DNA of 64,000 bases. It comes from Verrucomicrobiota bacterium (GTDB taxonomy: Bacteria; Verrucomicrobiota; Verrucomicrobiia; Opitutales; Opitutaceae). Shown here piece after piece: positions 1 through 8,967 of this stretch (position 1 is the stretch's first letter; each line of letters opens with the position of its first letter). Below the pieces are notes generated by a model that saw nothing but the letters and a program-made list of their open reading frames with translations, did no database searches and was not told where the DNA came from. The stretch lies in the NCBI GenBank assembly GCA_023432225.1, contig JAEYUW010000020.1, positions 1-64,000 of the forward strand, read 5' to 3'. Position numbers and translations under genes: made by a program.

Positions 1-832
1 CGAACTCGGCCGGCTTGTCGCGGAAGAACTCACGGTGCACGCGCGTCCAGACGAGGCGGCCGTCGGTGTCGATGTTGATCTTGGCGACGCCGAGCTTGGC
101 GGCGGGGAGATACTCGTTCACGTCGACGCCCATCGAGCCGGCGATCTGGCCGCCGGCGGCATTGATGCGGGCAACCTCGTCTTGCGGCACGCTGGAGCTG
201 CCGTGCATGACGAGCGGGAAGCCGGGCATGCGGGCCTTGATCTTCTCGAGCACGTCGAAGTGGAGGGATTGCTTGCCCTTGAACTTGAAGGCGCCGTGCG
301 AGGTGCCGATGGCGCAGGCGAGCGAGTCGCAGCCGGTCTGCTTGACGAACTCCTCGGCCTCGGCCGGGTTCGTGAGCGTGGCGTGGCCGTCCTCGACCTT
401 GATGTCTTCCTCGACGCCGCCGAGCATGCCGAGTTCGGCTTCGACGGAGATGCCCTTGGCGTGGGCCGCGTCGACGACGCGCTTCGTGATGGCGACGTTC
501 TTGTCGAAGGGATCGTGCGAGGCGTCGATCATCACCGAGCTGTAGAAGCCGGAGTTGATGCAGTCGTAGCAGGTCTCTTCGTCGCCGTGGTCCAGGTGCA
601 CCGCGAAGATTGCCTCGGGGAAGATCTCGTCCGCGGAGCGGATGATCGCCTCGAGCATCTTCTTGTCGGTGTATTTGCGGGCGCCCTTGGAAATTTGGAT
701 GATGAAGGGTGCCTTCGAATTGATGCAGCCCTTGAACAGGCCCATGGCCTGCTCGGCATTATTGATATTGTAGGCGCCGATGGCGTATTTGCCGTAGGCG
801 TGTTTGAACAGTTGGGCGGTGGTGACGATCAT
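1..832 (-). CDS. fba: class II fructose-bisphosphate aldolase (C-terminus beyond window)
   Basis: Catalyses reversible cleavage of fructose 1,6-bisphosphate to dihydroxyacetone phosphate and glyceraldehyde 3-phosphate in the cytosol. The in-window 277 residues start at ATG 832 with MIVTTAQLF. Seen: the class II motif AVHLDHGD (residues 77-84, catalytic Asp81 and zinc ligand His82), EAELGMLGG, the later zinc-ligand His segments GTSHGAFKF and VMHGSSS, and the phosphate-binding KINIDTDGR near the cut. The family is usually 300-360 residues, so about 30-60 residues are missing because the window starts inside the gene, not because it is broken. It stands alone on the minus strand with 63 bp separating it from the next gene upstream. 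Confidence 0.93.
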   Translation of the reverse strand, partial: MIVTTAQLFKHAYGKYAIGAYNINNAEQAMGLFKGCINSKAPFIIQISKGARKYTDKKMLEAIIRSADEIFPEAIFAVHLDHGDEETCYDCINSGFYSSVMIDASHDPFDKNVAITKRVVDAAHAKGISVEAELGMLGGVEEDIKVEDGHATLTNPAEAEEFVKQTGCDSLACAIGTSHGAFKFKGKQSLHFDVLEKIKARMPGFPLVMHGSSSVPQDEVARINAAGGQIAGSMGVDVNEYLPAAKLGVAKINIDTDGRLVWTRVHREFFRDKPAEF

Positions 833-895
833 AGCGGGGGAGAGAGGCCGTGATTTAAATCCCCGCGCCGTGCAGCGACAAGCTGGAACTGTGTA

Positions 896-1936
896 TTAGC
901 CCTTCGGGGGCGTCGGGACTTGCGCCGGAGTCGAGGTCGAGGAACCGCCGGAGCCGCCGCCGTTTCGGCGCTGGAATTGTTCGCGCATGAGCTTCGCGAG
1001 CTGGGCCTGCGCCTGCTGTTCGGCCTGCAACTGCTGAAGCGCCTGCTGTTGAGCGGAGGAAAGGACGGTTGCGGATTGGGCGACAGCGGCGTCGGTGATT
1101 TGCGCGCCGCCGTTGCCGCCGAGGCCGATGCGGCCAGCGGGAGTGCGGACGCCGCCGGCGTTCGGATTCTTGTGGTCGGTCGTCGTGGCGAGCACTTGGA
1201 CAAGTTGCTCCGTCTGGGCGTCCGTGAGTGGCGCGTCGGTGTAGCTGAGGCGCTGTTGGAGCTGGGAGACGACGTTCCGCTGCGGCTGGGTCTGCTCGAA
1301 ATTCTGATACTGCGTGAAAGCGGCGTCGCCGATCGCGGCGCGGATGCTGTTGTCGACTTCGCTCTGGGCATTCTGCACGAGGGCGCGGAGTTCGTCGCGG
1401 TTCTCGCGGCCGGTGAGGCCTTGGGAGCGCGCGGCGGCCATCACGTCGGCGACGGCAGTGCGTTTTTCGACGAGGAGATTCTTGAACTGCTCCAGTTGCG
1501 CGGGCGAGAGGTTGAGGCTCTTGAAGAGGGCGGCGTAGCGCGAGTCGAGGGCGCCGCGTTGCTGTTGGGCGAGCAGGCGCTGCACTTCGGGATTGTCCAT
1601 CATCGCCATGAAGCGGCCGAACGGGCCGCCTTCGGCTTCGCGGGCGAAGCGAATCGTGGCGTCGACGGCCGCGTTCTCGATGGCGCCGTCGCCGGGGCCG
1701 CCTTCGCCGTCCGGACCGCCCGGGCCGCCGCGACGGTTGTGGAGTTGGGCTTCGAGTTCGCCGCGGCGCTTTTCAGCGTCCCAGAGTTTTTTGCGGAGGT
1801 CGTTGCGCTCCTTTTCGAGAGACGCGGACGTCTCACGGGCGAGTTTCAGGGCGTTCTGCTGCTGGTAAGCGTAGAAGACACTCGTGCCCGCCACGAGGGC
1901 GACAACGACGACGGTGAGGCGAAACAGCATGCGCAT
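896..1936 (-). CDS. membrane-anchored coiled-coil protein of unknown function
   Basis: 346 residues if started at MRMLFRL (ATG 1936). The frame is open upstream but that stretch runs into a repeat element, so the shorter start is preferred. An N-terminal hydrophobic segment (about residues 5-22) acts as signal anchor and is followed by a charged coiled coil (about 30-65), a Gly/Pro-rich linker (GGPGGPDGEGG), a helical Gln/Ala-rich body containing NLSPAQLEQFKNLLVEKR and a second LTDAQTEQLVQVL segment, and a Gly/Ser/Thr/Pro tail. The two 'L(S/T)PAQ/DAQ..QL' helices resemble helical-hairpin units of periplasmic Spy/LTXXQ-like or similar proteins, but I do not recognise the family. No enzyme motif is visible. 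Confidence 0.75.
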   Translation of the reverse strand: MRMLFRLTVVVVALVAGTSVFYAYQQQNALKLARETSASLEKERNDLRKKLWDAEKRRGELEAQLHNRRGGPGGPDGEGGPGDGAIENAAVDATIRFAREAEGGPFGRFMAMMDNPEVQRLLAQQQRGALDSRYAALFKSLNLSPAQLEQFKNLLVEKRTAVADVMAAARSQGLTGRENRDELRALVQNAQSEVDNSIRAAIGDAAFTQYQNFEQTQPQRNVVSQLQQRLSYTDAPLTDAQTEQLVQVLATTTDHKNPNAGGVRTPAGRIGLGGNGGAQITDAAVAQSATVLSSAQQQALQQLQAEQQAQAQLAKLMREQFQRRNGGGSGGSSTSTPAQVPTPPKG

Positions 1937-2010
1937 GGCGAGAGAGACGCTGTGAACAGGCCAAGGTTTCACTCCGGGCGCGAGGGCAAAGGGATGAGCG
2001 GTCGAGAAGG

Positions 2011-2103
2011 GTAGGGCCGGCTTCAGCCGGCCCAAATGGACGCTCGGTCGCGAGTGATGCGCGCGAATAACCTCGAACTGGGCCGGTTAAAAACCGGCCC
2101 TAC
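2011..2103. repeat. paired-hairpin GTAG/CTAC element (complete)
   Basis: GTAG (2011-2014) opens a perfect 8-bp hairpin (GGGCCGGC-TTCA-GCCGGCCC, 2014-2033). After 46 nt a second 9-bp hairpin (GGGCCGGTT/AACCGGCCC, 2080-2100) is closed by CTAC (2100-2103). The element lies between topB and the coiled-coil gene, and its CTAC abuts the topB stop codon at 2104. Confidence 0.8.
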
Positions 2104-4920
2104 TCAACGCGGCGGAAACTCGAACTCGGCCTTGTCCTTCTTCGCGGAGAGCACGAGGTAGGCGCTGAACTTGTTGCCGCGCTTGGAGACGAAGCCTTCG
2201 ACCAAGTCGCTCTTGCCGTCGGCGAGAAGCTTCTGGACGACGGCGGGCGTGATCTCGTGCTCGCAGAGCTTCTTGGAGAGCTTGAAGACCGGACGGTTGT
2301 CCTGCTCGGGCTTGCGCACGTAGTAGGCGTCGCCGAGTTCGACGAGTTCGCCGCCGTCATGTGCGGGGCTCTTGCCGATCACGTGGGCCTTCGAGAGATC
2401 AACTTTCGCGCGGGCCTTGCGCTCGATCGGTTTGCCGTCCTTGTCGAGCTTCGGCGCGCGCGGCGGGAACTCCCACGCGATGCGGGCGCCTTCATGCTTG
2501 AGGAACGCGTCGAACGGCCGGCCCTTTTTCGAGATGAAGCCTTGGATCAGGCCGGTCTTGCCCTTCGAAATGAGGTCGATGGCCATCTCGTGCGTGATCG
2601 GCTTCTGGCAGAGAATGCGACCGAGGCGGAACGTCTGCTTCCAACCGCCCTCGGCGGCCGGATCGCGTTCGCGCAAGATAAAGCTGCTGCCGTTCTCGCA
2701 GAGCTCGGCGCCGGTTTCAGGATTCGTCCAGAAGGGCACGAGTCCGCTGATGTCGGCCTTGTCGCCGAAATCGAATTCGGTCTTCCACTTCTTCGTCTTC
2801 GTGCCGTCCTTCTCCTCTTCCTCAACTTGGTTGAGTTTGAGGAGCGCGGAGAAACGGTTGCGCGTTTTCGCCGAGATGAAGCCGTCGAGCGGACCGACTT
2901 TGCCGGTCGCAACCAGTTCCTTCACCTCGTGTTCCTCCATGCGGCGACCGCCGATGACCTTGTAGATCATCAGTTCGCCGTCCTGCGATTTGTAGCCGCG
3001 CAACGTTTCGCGGAGAGGTTTGCCGTCGGTGGGCGAGGGGATGTCGGTCTCGCGTGCGATCGAGTCATCTTCCTCGAAGCCTTTCACGCGCTCCACGATG
3101 CCGCGCGTCTCCTTGGCGATCTCGGCCATGAATTTTTCGCGCGGAAATTTTCCGTGCTCCATCTGACGGAGATTGAATTCCCATTCGCCGGTCATGGCCG
3201 GGCTCGTGAGATCTTCGGCCTTCACCGCGGCGAGGAATTGCATGACCTGCTCGGCCTTCGCGGTGGGCACGAGTTCGCGCTGATTTCGGTCGATATACTT
3301 CTGGTAGATGAGGCCGTCGATCGTGTCGGCGCGGGTCGCGGGCGTGCCGAGTCCGCGCTCCTTCATCGCCTCGGCGAGTTCCTCGTCGTCGACGAGCTTG
3401 CCGGCGGTTTCCATCGCGGAGAGCAGCGTGGCTTCCGTGTAGCGCGGGGGCGGGCGGGTCGCTTCCTCGTGCAGTTCGGTGGAGAGCGTCTTGGCCTTGC
3501 CGGCGTCCTCGGTGGACATCGCGGGCAATGCTTTCGAGTCAGCCGAATCTTCGTCGACGGTGCTCTTGCCGTAGACTTCGAGCCAGCCGGGGACCGTGAG
3601 CACCTTGCCTTCGGTCTTGAAATTGTGGCCGGCGACCGTGCTCGTGCGCGTGGTGACGTCGAACTCAGCCGCGGGGAAAAACGCCGCGACGAAACGCCGC
3701 GCGATCATGTCGAAGATCTTCGCCTCGGCCTCGTCGAGGTGCTTGGCCTCGTGCTCGGTCGGGATGATCGCGAAGTGATCCGAGACTTGTGCGTTGTTGA
3801 AGATACGCTTGTTGAACTGCACGTAGCCCTTCTCAAGCGCCTTGTGGGCATGCGCGGCGAGGTTGCCGTGAAGATTTTGGAGCGTGCGGCGAGCGACAGG
3901 TAGATAATCTTCCGGCAGCGCACGGGAGTCCGTGCGCGGGTAGGTGATCATCTTGTGCTTTTCGTAGAGCGCCTGCGCGATCTGCAGCGTGCGCTTGGCC
4001 GGAAAACCGTAGCGGCCGTTCGCTTCGCGCTGGAGCGTCGTGAGGTCGTAGAGGCGCGGCGCGATTTGCGAGCTGGCCTTCTTTTCCTCGGTGACGGCGG
4101 CGAGCGGCTGGCCGGCGCACGCGGCGACGATCGCTTCGGCCTTGGCCTTTTCCCAGAGGCGATCGATGCGGTCGTGCTCGTCGTCGCTCTTCTTAAAATC
4201 CGGGCGCTGGTAGGTGCCCTCGTATTCGCCCTTCGCGATGCCGAACTTCGCCGTGACGCGCCAGTAGCCGCGCGGCTTGAAATTGCGGATCTCGAGTTCG
4301 CGCGCGTAGACGAGCGCGAGCGTCGGGGTCTGCACGCGGCCGACGGACGCGACGTTGCCGGCGCGCGAGCCGAACATGCGCTTGGTGATCGCGCGCGTGC
4401 CGTTGATGCCGATCAGCCAGTCTGCTTCGCTGCGGCAGCGCGCGGCGTCGGCGAGGCCCTGCATCTCGGCGTCGTCGCGCAGGCGTTTGAATGCTTCGTT
4501 GATGCCTTCGTTGGTCATCGACGAGAGCCAGAGGCGCTTCACCGGGTGTTTGTTCTTCGCGAGCAGCGCGAGGTTCTTGAAGATGAGTTCGCCCTCGCGG
4601 CCCGCGTCGCAGGCGTTGATGACTTCCTTGATGTCCTTCCGGGCGATGAGCTTTTTGAGGAGATTGAAGCGGTCCTTGGAGTCCTCGATCGGCTTCAGCT
4701 CGAATTTTTCCGGGATGATCGGGAGCGTTTCGAGGCGCCAGAAGCCGTATTTTTTCTTGTCGATGTCCTCGGGCATCTGGAGTTCCACGACATGGCCGAC
4801 CGCGGAGGAGATGACGTATTCGTCGTTCTCGTAGTGGTCGCCGTGCTTGGGAACTTTGCCGAGCGCCCGGGCGATATCTGCAGCCACGGACGGCTTCTCG
4901 GCGATGATGAGGGACTTCAT
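2104..4920 (-). CDS. topB: type IA DNA topoisomerase (topoisomerase III family) with three C-terminal repeats
   Basis: Single-strand passage topoisomerase, 938 residues from ATG 4920 (MKSLIIAEKPSVA). It contains the N-terminal Toprim domain with the IIAEKPS glutamate motif and the acidic NACDAGREGE motif (about residues 103-112), the central type IA fold, and the catalytic tyrosine in MITYPRTDS (Tyr327). The long C-terminus holds three copies of a roughly 45-residue unit of the form 'hEhtp..v..Ll..GK...l.GFiSk.g..F.A.L' (about residues 660-700, 785-830 and 890-930). These resemble topoisomerase C-terminal repeats, here without Cys4 zinc fingers. This domain plan is common for stand-alone TopB in Bacteroidota/Verrucomicrobiota and on plasmids; here the neighbours look chromosomal. 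The gene appears to be monocistronic. Confidence 0.93.
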   Translation of the reverse strand: MKSLIIAEKPSVAADIARALGKVPKHGDHYENDEYVISSAVGHVVELQMPEDIDKKKYGFWRLETLPIIPEKFELKPIEDSKDRFNLLKKLIARKDIKEVINACDAGREGELIFKNLALLAKNKHPVKRLWLSSMTNEGINEAFKRLRDDAEMQGLADAARCRSEADWLIGINGTRAITKRMFGSRAGNVASVGRVQTPTLALVYARELEIRNFKPRGYWRVTAKFGIAKGEYEGTYQRPDFKKSDDEHDRIDRLWEKAKAEAIVAACAGQPLAAVTEEKKASSQIAPRLYDLTTLQREANGRYGFPAKRTLQIAQALYEKHKMITYPRTDSRALPEDYLPVARRTLQNLHGNLAAHAHKALEKGYVQFNKRIFNNAQVSDHFAIIPTEHEAKHLDEAEAKIFDMIARRFVAAFFPAAEFDVTTRTSTVAGHNFKTEGKVLTVPGWLEVYGKSTVDEDSADSKALPAMSTEDAGKAKTLSTELHEEATRPPPRYTEATLLSAMETAGKLVDDEELAEAMKERGLGTPATRADTIDGLIYQKYIDRNQRELVPTAKAEQVMQFLAAVKAEDLTSPAMTGEWEFNLRQMEHGKFPREKFMAEIAKETRGIVERVKGFEEDDSIARETDIPSPTDGKPLRETLRGYKSQDGELMIYKVIGGRRMEEHEVKELVATGKVGPLDGFISAKTRNRFSALLKLNQVEEEEKDGTKTKKWKTEFDFGDKADISGLVPFWTNPETGAELCENGSSFILRERDPAAEGGWKQTFRLGRILCQKPITHEMAIDLISKGKTGLIQGFISKKGRPFDAFLKHEGARIAWEFPPRAPKLDKDGKPIERKARAKVDLSKAHVIGKSPAHDGGELVELGDAYYVRKPEQDNRPVFKLSKKLCEHEITPAVVQKLLADGKSDLVEGFVSKRGNKFSAYLVLSAKKDKAEFEFPPR

Positions 4921-5053
4921 GGGAGCGCGAGCCGTTACGCGTCGCCGCTCCGGATTTCAAGCAATACTTTTTTTCTAGAGCCGCGCGCGTGGATACGCGC
5001 GCTCGCGTGTGCGAGGGCGTTGCGGTGAACTTGGGTGGCGAATCTCCGCTCGT

Positions 5054-6058
5054 TCAGCCGTCGACCGGTTCCGTCAAAAGATAGGTCCAGACGCGGAGAA
5101 ATACGTCCTCGTTGCGCGGACTCATCACTGACGTGTGTGCGGTGCGAGAGTCGAGTTTCGTGCCCGGATAGTTCGTCGTGAGGATGCGCGAATGCCGGTA
5201 GGGCGGCTTCTCGCGGTCGACGTCGACGACGGGACCGAGTTTGTCCAGCCCGAGCGCGCGTAGGTTTTCCAGCTGCTGCTCGGGCGAGCAGCCTTGGTGG
5301 TCCTGCCGGTGGTTGAAGGTGAAGAAACGTTCTTTCGGCGTCGCGGATTCCATGCGCAGCCACGGTGCCGGACCATCGCGAGCGACGCTGTAGTCCTTGG
5401 GGCTGCCGGTGCAGATCACGCGAGCCACGCGGTGATGAAGCGCAATCAACGCGGCATGCCCGCCGCCCTGTGACTGACCTGCGGCGGCGATCGACTCCCA
5501 TTTGATCGAGCCGTCTTCGCCGAGGAACTGGCCCCAGCCGCTCGCGGCGTCTTGCTTGGCAAGATACTGCAGCAAGTGGATCAGGCGGCTCTCGATGCTG
5601 TCGGCGCGAGCAACGGCGAGGTGCTTCGACTTGCCGCCCGCGATCAGCGCGAGACGGAAGCGCTCGAATTCGCGCGGGTCGCGGTCGTTGCGGCAGATGC
5701 TGGCGGATTGTTCGTTCGGGTATTTGAGCACGATGGCGTGGTAGCCGAGTCGCGCGGCCAGTTCGCAAAAGTGGCCCGCGCCGCCGGGGCCTTCGCCGCT
5801 AGTGCCGGGCGGCTGCGTGCCGGGAATCCAGAGCAGCAAGACGTGGCGGTCGGCGGTCGCGCCTTTCCGGCGAGCGATTACGTTGCGGTCGACATAGGCG
5901 TAGTGCGGGAAGTCGGCTTCCTTGATCGCGGGATCAGTCTCTCTTGCGCGGACTTTCAGCACTTGCACGTAACCCGTGCTCGTCTGCTCGCGCGGCTCTG
6001 TAGCGAATGCGAAGGGAATCGCAAATAGAAGAGCTAGCCAACGCACGGCGCATTTCAT
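5054..6058 (-). CDS. secreted alpha/beta-hydrolase-like protein
   Basis: 334 residues starting with a Sec-type signal peptide (MKCAVRWLALLFAIPFAFA). The nucleophile elbow GQSQGGGHAAL places Ser196 at the catalytic position; a late His in RTAHTSVMS is a candidate triad member. The segment DRHVLLLWIPGTQPPG before it fits the first strands and oxyanion loop. Substrate unknown; it could be an esterase or a peptidase-like exported hydrolase. It overlaps no neighbour and has its own 133-bp upstream gap to topB on one side and the aminotransferase on the other. Confidence 0.8.
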   Translation of the reverse strand: MKCAVRWLALLFAIPFAFATEPREQTSTGYVQVLKVRARETDPAIKEADFPHYAYVDRNVIARRKGATADRHVLLLWIPGTQPPGTSGEGPGGAGHFCELAARLGYHAIVLKYPNEQSASICRNDRDPREFERFRLALIAGGKSKHLAVARADSIESRLIHLLQYLAKQDAASGWGQFLGEDGSIKWESIAAAGQSQGGGHAALIALHHRVARVICTGSPKDYSVARDGPAPWLRMESATPKERFFTFNHRQDHQGCSPEQQLENLRALGLDKLGPVVDVDREKPPYRHSRILTTNYPGTKLDSRTAHTSVMSPRNEDVFLRVWTYLLTEPVDG

Positions 6059-6127
6059 CGCGCGCGATTATTGATGCGGTCGTTTCGCGCGCGCAAGCCG
6101 CGGTCAATCCGGGCGAGAAGGCCTCGC

Positions 6128-6196
6128 TCAATCGTCCCTCTTGGTCAGATAGGCCAAAGCGAAAACCAAGGCCACCAATAGGACCAGGACCAGCAT
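6128..6196 (-). CDS. candidate 22-residue membrane peptide
   Basis: A short reading frame, MLVLVLLVALVFALAYLTKRDD, begins 6 nt after the stop codon of the aminotransferase on the same strand. It is one hydrophobic helix followed by a charged K-R-D-D tail, the layout of single-pass small membrane proteins. There is no clear Shine-Dalgarno; translation would depend on coupling to the upstream gene. It could be chance, since Leu/Val-rich frames are easy to make in this composition. Conservation in relatives would decide. Confidence 0.3.
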   Translation of the reverse strand: MLVLVLLVALVFALAYLTKRDD

Positions 6197-6202
6197 CACG
6201 GT

Positions 6203-7279
6203 TTACGCCCCGATCTCCTTCAGCGACGCATCGAGCGCTCCGAGGAGTTCGGCGATCGTGGCGTCGGTCTCGTCGCCCATGTTCGAGATGCGGAACGTCT
6301 GGCCCTTGAGCTTGCCGTAGCCGCCGTCGATCAGAAAGCCGCGCGCTTTCAGCTTCGTGTTCAGCGCGGGCAGGTCGATGCCACGCGTGTTGGCGAAGCA
6401 GTTGAGTGAGACCGAGCCGAAGCCTTCCTGCGGAAACAGTTTGAAGCCGCGGGCGAAACCCCAGTCGCGCACCGTGCGGTTCAACCGCGCGTGGCGTGCG
6501 AAACGGGCGTCGAGGCCCTCGGCCGCGATGTCGTCGAGCTTCGAGCGGAGCGCGTAGATCAGCGGGATCACGGGCGTGCTCGGCGTCATGCCGCCTTCGT
6601 GGTTTTTCTCGAATTCGAGCAGATCGAAATAGTAGCCGCGCGTCGGCGAGGTGGCCGCGCGCTCGCGGGCGCGCTTCGAAACGGAGAAAACGGTGAGGCC
6701 CGGCGGCAGGGCGAGCGCCTTCTGCGAACCGGTGAGCACGATGTCGAGGCCGAGTGCGTCCTGGTTGATCGGCAGCGCGCTGAGCGAGCTGACGGTGTCC
6801 ACGATCGCGATCACGTCGGGGAACTCGCGCAGCACGGCGGCCAGCGCGGGGAGGTCGCTCATGCAACCGCACGAGGTTTCGTTGTGAATGATCGTGACGG
6901 CGTCGTAGCCGCCTTTCGCGAGTTCGGCGCGGAGCGCGGCGGGGTCGACCGGCTGGCCCCATTCGAATGGGAGGCCGGCGGCTTCGAGACCGCAGCGGCG
7001 CGCGACGTCGAGCCACTTGTCCGAGAACGCGCCGTTCATGCAGCAGAGGACTTTTTTGCGGACGACGTTGCGGAGCGTGCCTTCCATGACGCCCCACGCG
7101 CTGCTGGTGGCGAGGTAGACGGAGTTCTGCGTGCCGAACAGCGCCTGCAGGCCCGGTGTGAGGCTGCGGTAGAGCGCGATGAATTCGCTGCCGCGATGGC
7201 CGATCATCGGCTGCGCCATCGCGCGCAGGGTTTTCTCGGAGACGGCAATCGGACCGGGGATGTAGAGCTTGTAGGGCAT
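6203..7279 (-). CDS. class V PLP-dependent aminotransferase (serine/alanine-glyoxylate type)
   Basis: 358 residues from ATG 7279 (MPYKLYIPGPIAVS). The N-terminal 'PGP' and GHRGSEF motifs are typical of the alanine-glyoxylate/serine-pyruvate aminotransferase group. Asp161 in IVDTVSSLSALP contacts the PLP ring nitrogen, and Lys187 in TGSQKALALPPG is the Schiff-base lysine. Probable reaction: transfer of the amino group between alanine or serine and glyoxylate or pyruvate; a phosphonate-type (2-aminoethylphosphonate) or ureidoglycine substrate cannot be excluded from sequence. No biosynthetic partner genes are adjacent. It diverges from lpxK across 96 bp. Confidence 0.88.
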   Translation of the reverse strand: MPYKLYIPGPIAVSEKTLRAMAQPMIGHRGSEFIALYRSLTPGLQALFGTQNSVYLATSSAWGVMEGTLRNVVRKKVLCCMNGAFSDKWLDVARRCGLEAAGLPFEWGQPVDPAALRAELAKGGYDAVTIIHNETSCGCMSDLPALAAVLREFPDVIAIVDTVSSLSALPINQDALGLDIVLTGSQKALALPPGLTVFSVSKRARERAATSPTRGYYFDLLEFEKNHEGGMTPSTPVIPLIYALRSKLDDIAAEGLDARFARHARLNRTVRDWGFARGFKLFPQEGFGSVSLNCFANTRGIDLPALNTKLKARGFLIDGGYGKLKGQTFRISNMGDETDATIAELLGALDASLKEIGA

Positions 7280-7375
7280 GGGAGGAGCGAGGCCGGAGTT
7301 GCCACTTGCGCGCCCGGCGTCAACGTGACCATAAAAGCATTCGCGCGCGTCGCGCGGTCAAAGCCATTTCACGTC

Positions 7376-8611
7376 ATGCCCAATCGCTGGTTTCGCACCA
7401 AGCTCAACGAGTTCGAGCAGTTCGGCATCGACGTCATCATGGGGAAGCGCGAGGGCTTCGGCGCGCTGGTGTTCGCGGCGTTCCTGCAGGTGTGTTCCTA
7501 CCTTTTCAGCGGCATTGCGCAGGCGCGGCTGTGGCTCTACCGGAAGCGTATCTTCCACGATACGCCGCTCGGTTGCCTCGTGGTCGTGGTCGGCAATCTC
7601 ACCGTGGGCGGCACGGGCAAGACGCCGGTGGTCGAGATGTTCGCGCGCGCGCTGCGCGACCGCGGGCGCAAGGTCGCCATCCTCTCACGCGGCTACAAGA
7701 GCAAGGCGCCGCCGCTCTGGAAACGGATGTGGCACGACTTCACGCACCAGGAAGCTGATCCGCCGCGCATTGTGAGCGACGGCGAGCGGATGCTGCTCGA
7801 TTCGGAGTTGGCGGGCGACGAGCCGTTCATGCTGGCGAAGAATCTGCCCGGCGTCGTCGTGCTCGTGGACAAAGACCGCGTGAAGGCCGGCGCGTATGCG
7901 ATCAAGCGCTTCGGCTGCGACACGCTCGTGCTCGACGACGGCTTTCAATACCTGCCGCTCAAGGGCCGGCTGAACCTGCTGCTCGTCGACAAAACGAACC
8001 CGTTTGGCAACGGCTTCCTGCTCCCGCGGGGCATCCTGCGCGAACCCGTGAAGCACCTGAAGCGCGCGTCCTACGTGTTCCTCACGAAGTCGAATGGCCG
8101 CCGCGACGAGGAACTCGAGGCGCTCATTCGCCACTACAACCCGCACGCCGAAATCATCGAGTGCGCGCACCGGCCGCAGTTCCTGCAGCGCGTCGGCAAC
8201 GGCGAGAAACGTCCGCTCGTTGACCTGAAAGGCAAACGCATCGCGGCGTTCAGTGGCATCGCGACGCCGGAGAGTTTTGAACGCTTTTTGCGCGAGGGCG
8301 GGGCGCACCTCGTTTACGCGCGGCGCTTTCTCGACCATTACCGCTTCACGTCGGATGACCTGCGCGAGGTCTATGCCGAGGCGGAGAAGGCTGGCGCGGA
8401 ATTCATCGTCACGACCGAGAAGGACGCCGTGCGCATTGCGCCCGCGGACGCGAATCCGTCGCGACCGCTGTATTTTCTGCGCCTCGAAATCGAGATCCTG
8501 CGCGGCGCGGCGGACTTCCAGGAGGCGGTCGGCAAAATCTGCTTTCCGCGCGGACTGCCGGCGAACGAGGAGCCCGAGGTGGGCAACGAAGCGGCGGTGG
8601 CGGCGAAGTGA
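7376..8611 (+). CDS. lpxK: tetraacyldisaccharide 4'-kinase
   Basis: Phosphorylates the 4' position of the lipid A disaccharide precursor at the inner-membrane cytosolic face. 411 residues from ATG 7376 (MPNRWFRTK); the frame stays open upstream but no family homology is visible there. Residues 30-55 form the membrane-associated helix. The P-loop VVGNLTVGGTGKTP lies at about 72-84, followed by ILSRGYKSK and the LDDGFQY catalytic segment. The family is normally 320-370 residues; the extra length is mainly at the N-terminus and C-terminus. No other Raetz-pathway gene is adjacent, but lpxI is at 27.8 kb. Confidence 0.93.
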   Translation: MPNRWFRTKLNEFEQFGIDVIMGKREGFGALVFAAFLQVCSYLFSGIAQARLWLYRKRIFHDTPLGCLVVVVGNLTVGGTGKTPVVEMFARALRDRGRKVAILSRGYKSKAPPLWKRMWHDFTHQEADPPRIVSDGERMLLDSELAGDEPFMLAKNLPGVVVLVDKDRVKAGAYAIKRFGCDTLVLDDGFQYLPLKGRLNLLLVDKTNPFGNGFLLPRGILREPVKHLKRASYVFLTKSNGRRDEELEALIRHYNPHAEIIECAHRPQFLQRVGNGEKRPLVDLKGKRIAAFSGIATPESFERFLREGGAHLVYARRFLDHYRFTSDDLREVYAEAEKAGAEFIVTTEKDAVRIAPADANPSRPLYFLRLEIEILRGAADFQEAVGKICFPRGLPANEEPEVGNEAAVAAK

Positions 8612-8612
8612 A

Positions 8613-8635
8613 GTAGCGCCGGCTTCCAGCCCGGG
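8613..8635. repeat. single GTAGCGC-type hairpin, degenerate
   Basis: GTAGCGCCGGC-TTCCA-GCCCGGG begins 1 nt after the lpxK stop codon. It is a one-hairpin, partly decayed member of the GTAG family. Confidence 0.55.
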
Positions 8636-8690
8636 AAAATCACACGCTCTCGTGAACGGCCAACACTCTGCGCTCTGGAGTCTGTCCTTT

Positions 8691-8772
8691 TGTCATTGCG
8701 AGGAGCGGAGCGACGAAGCAATCCAGCGCGCGCTGGATCGCCACGCCCGACTACGTCGGGCTCGCGATGACA
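8691..8772. repeat. MITE-like palindrome, full copy
   Basis: An 82-bp element with terminal inverted repeats TGTCATTGCGAG/CTCGCGATGACA (11 of 12 positions match) and an internal CCAGCGCG-CGCTGG hairpin. 'GTCATTGCGAGGAGCGGAGC'-type sequences are widespread dispersed repeats in unrelated bacteria. A half copy of the same element lies at 27694-27732. The element carries no gene. Confidence 0.75.
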
Positions 8773-8794
8773 GACGAAGTGTGATGGGGGCGGA

Positions 8795-8884
8795 GTAGGT
8801 GGTCGCCGCTGTCCCTAGCGGCGACAGTGGGCGCGGCGGACGCTTCGAGATTCCTTGGCGTCGCTGGGACAGCGACGCCCACCT
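8795..8884. repeat. paired-hairpin element, GTAGGTGG...CCCACCT ends
   Basis: The left hairpin TCGCCGCT/AGCGGCGA follows GTAGGTGG. The right hairpin GGCGTCGCTG/CAGCGACGCC precedes CCCACCT in opposite orientation. Architecture matches the other two-hairpin elements, but the right CTAC is worn to CCTC. The 8612-9017 stretch contains only repeats (this one, the MITE and the unit at 8908) and no gene. Confidence 0.6.
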
Positions 8885-8907
8885 CAAGTCGCGCGCGGAC
8901 GGACGAA

Positions 8908-8967
8908 GTAGCGCAGGCGTCTCGCCTGCTTCGGTGGATCGGATGACAGCGGAGGACGCCGCGCTAC
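8908..8967. repeat. GTAGCGC...GCGCTAC bounded repeat
   Basis: An outer inverted pair GTAGCGC (8908-8914) / GCGCTAC (8961-8967) encloses a GCAGGCG-TCT-CGCCTGC hairpin on its left side. The same hairpin in opposite orientation recurs at 22626. It ends 50 bp before the aminopeptidase start. Confidence 0.6.
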
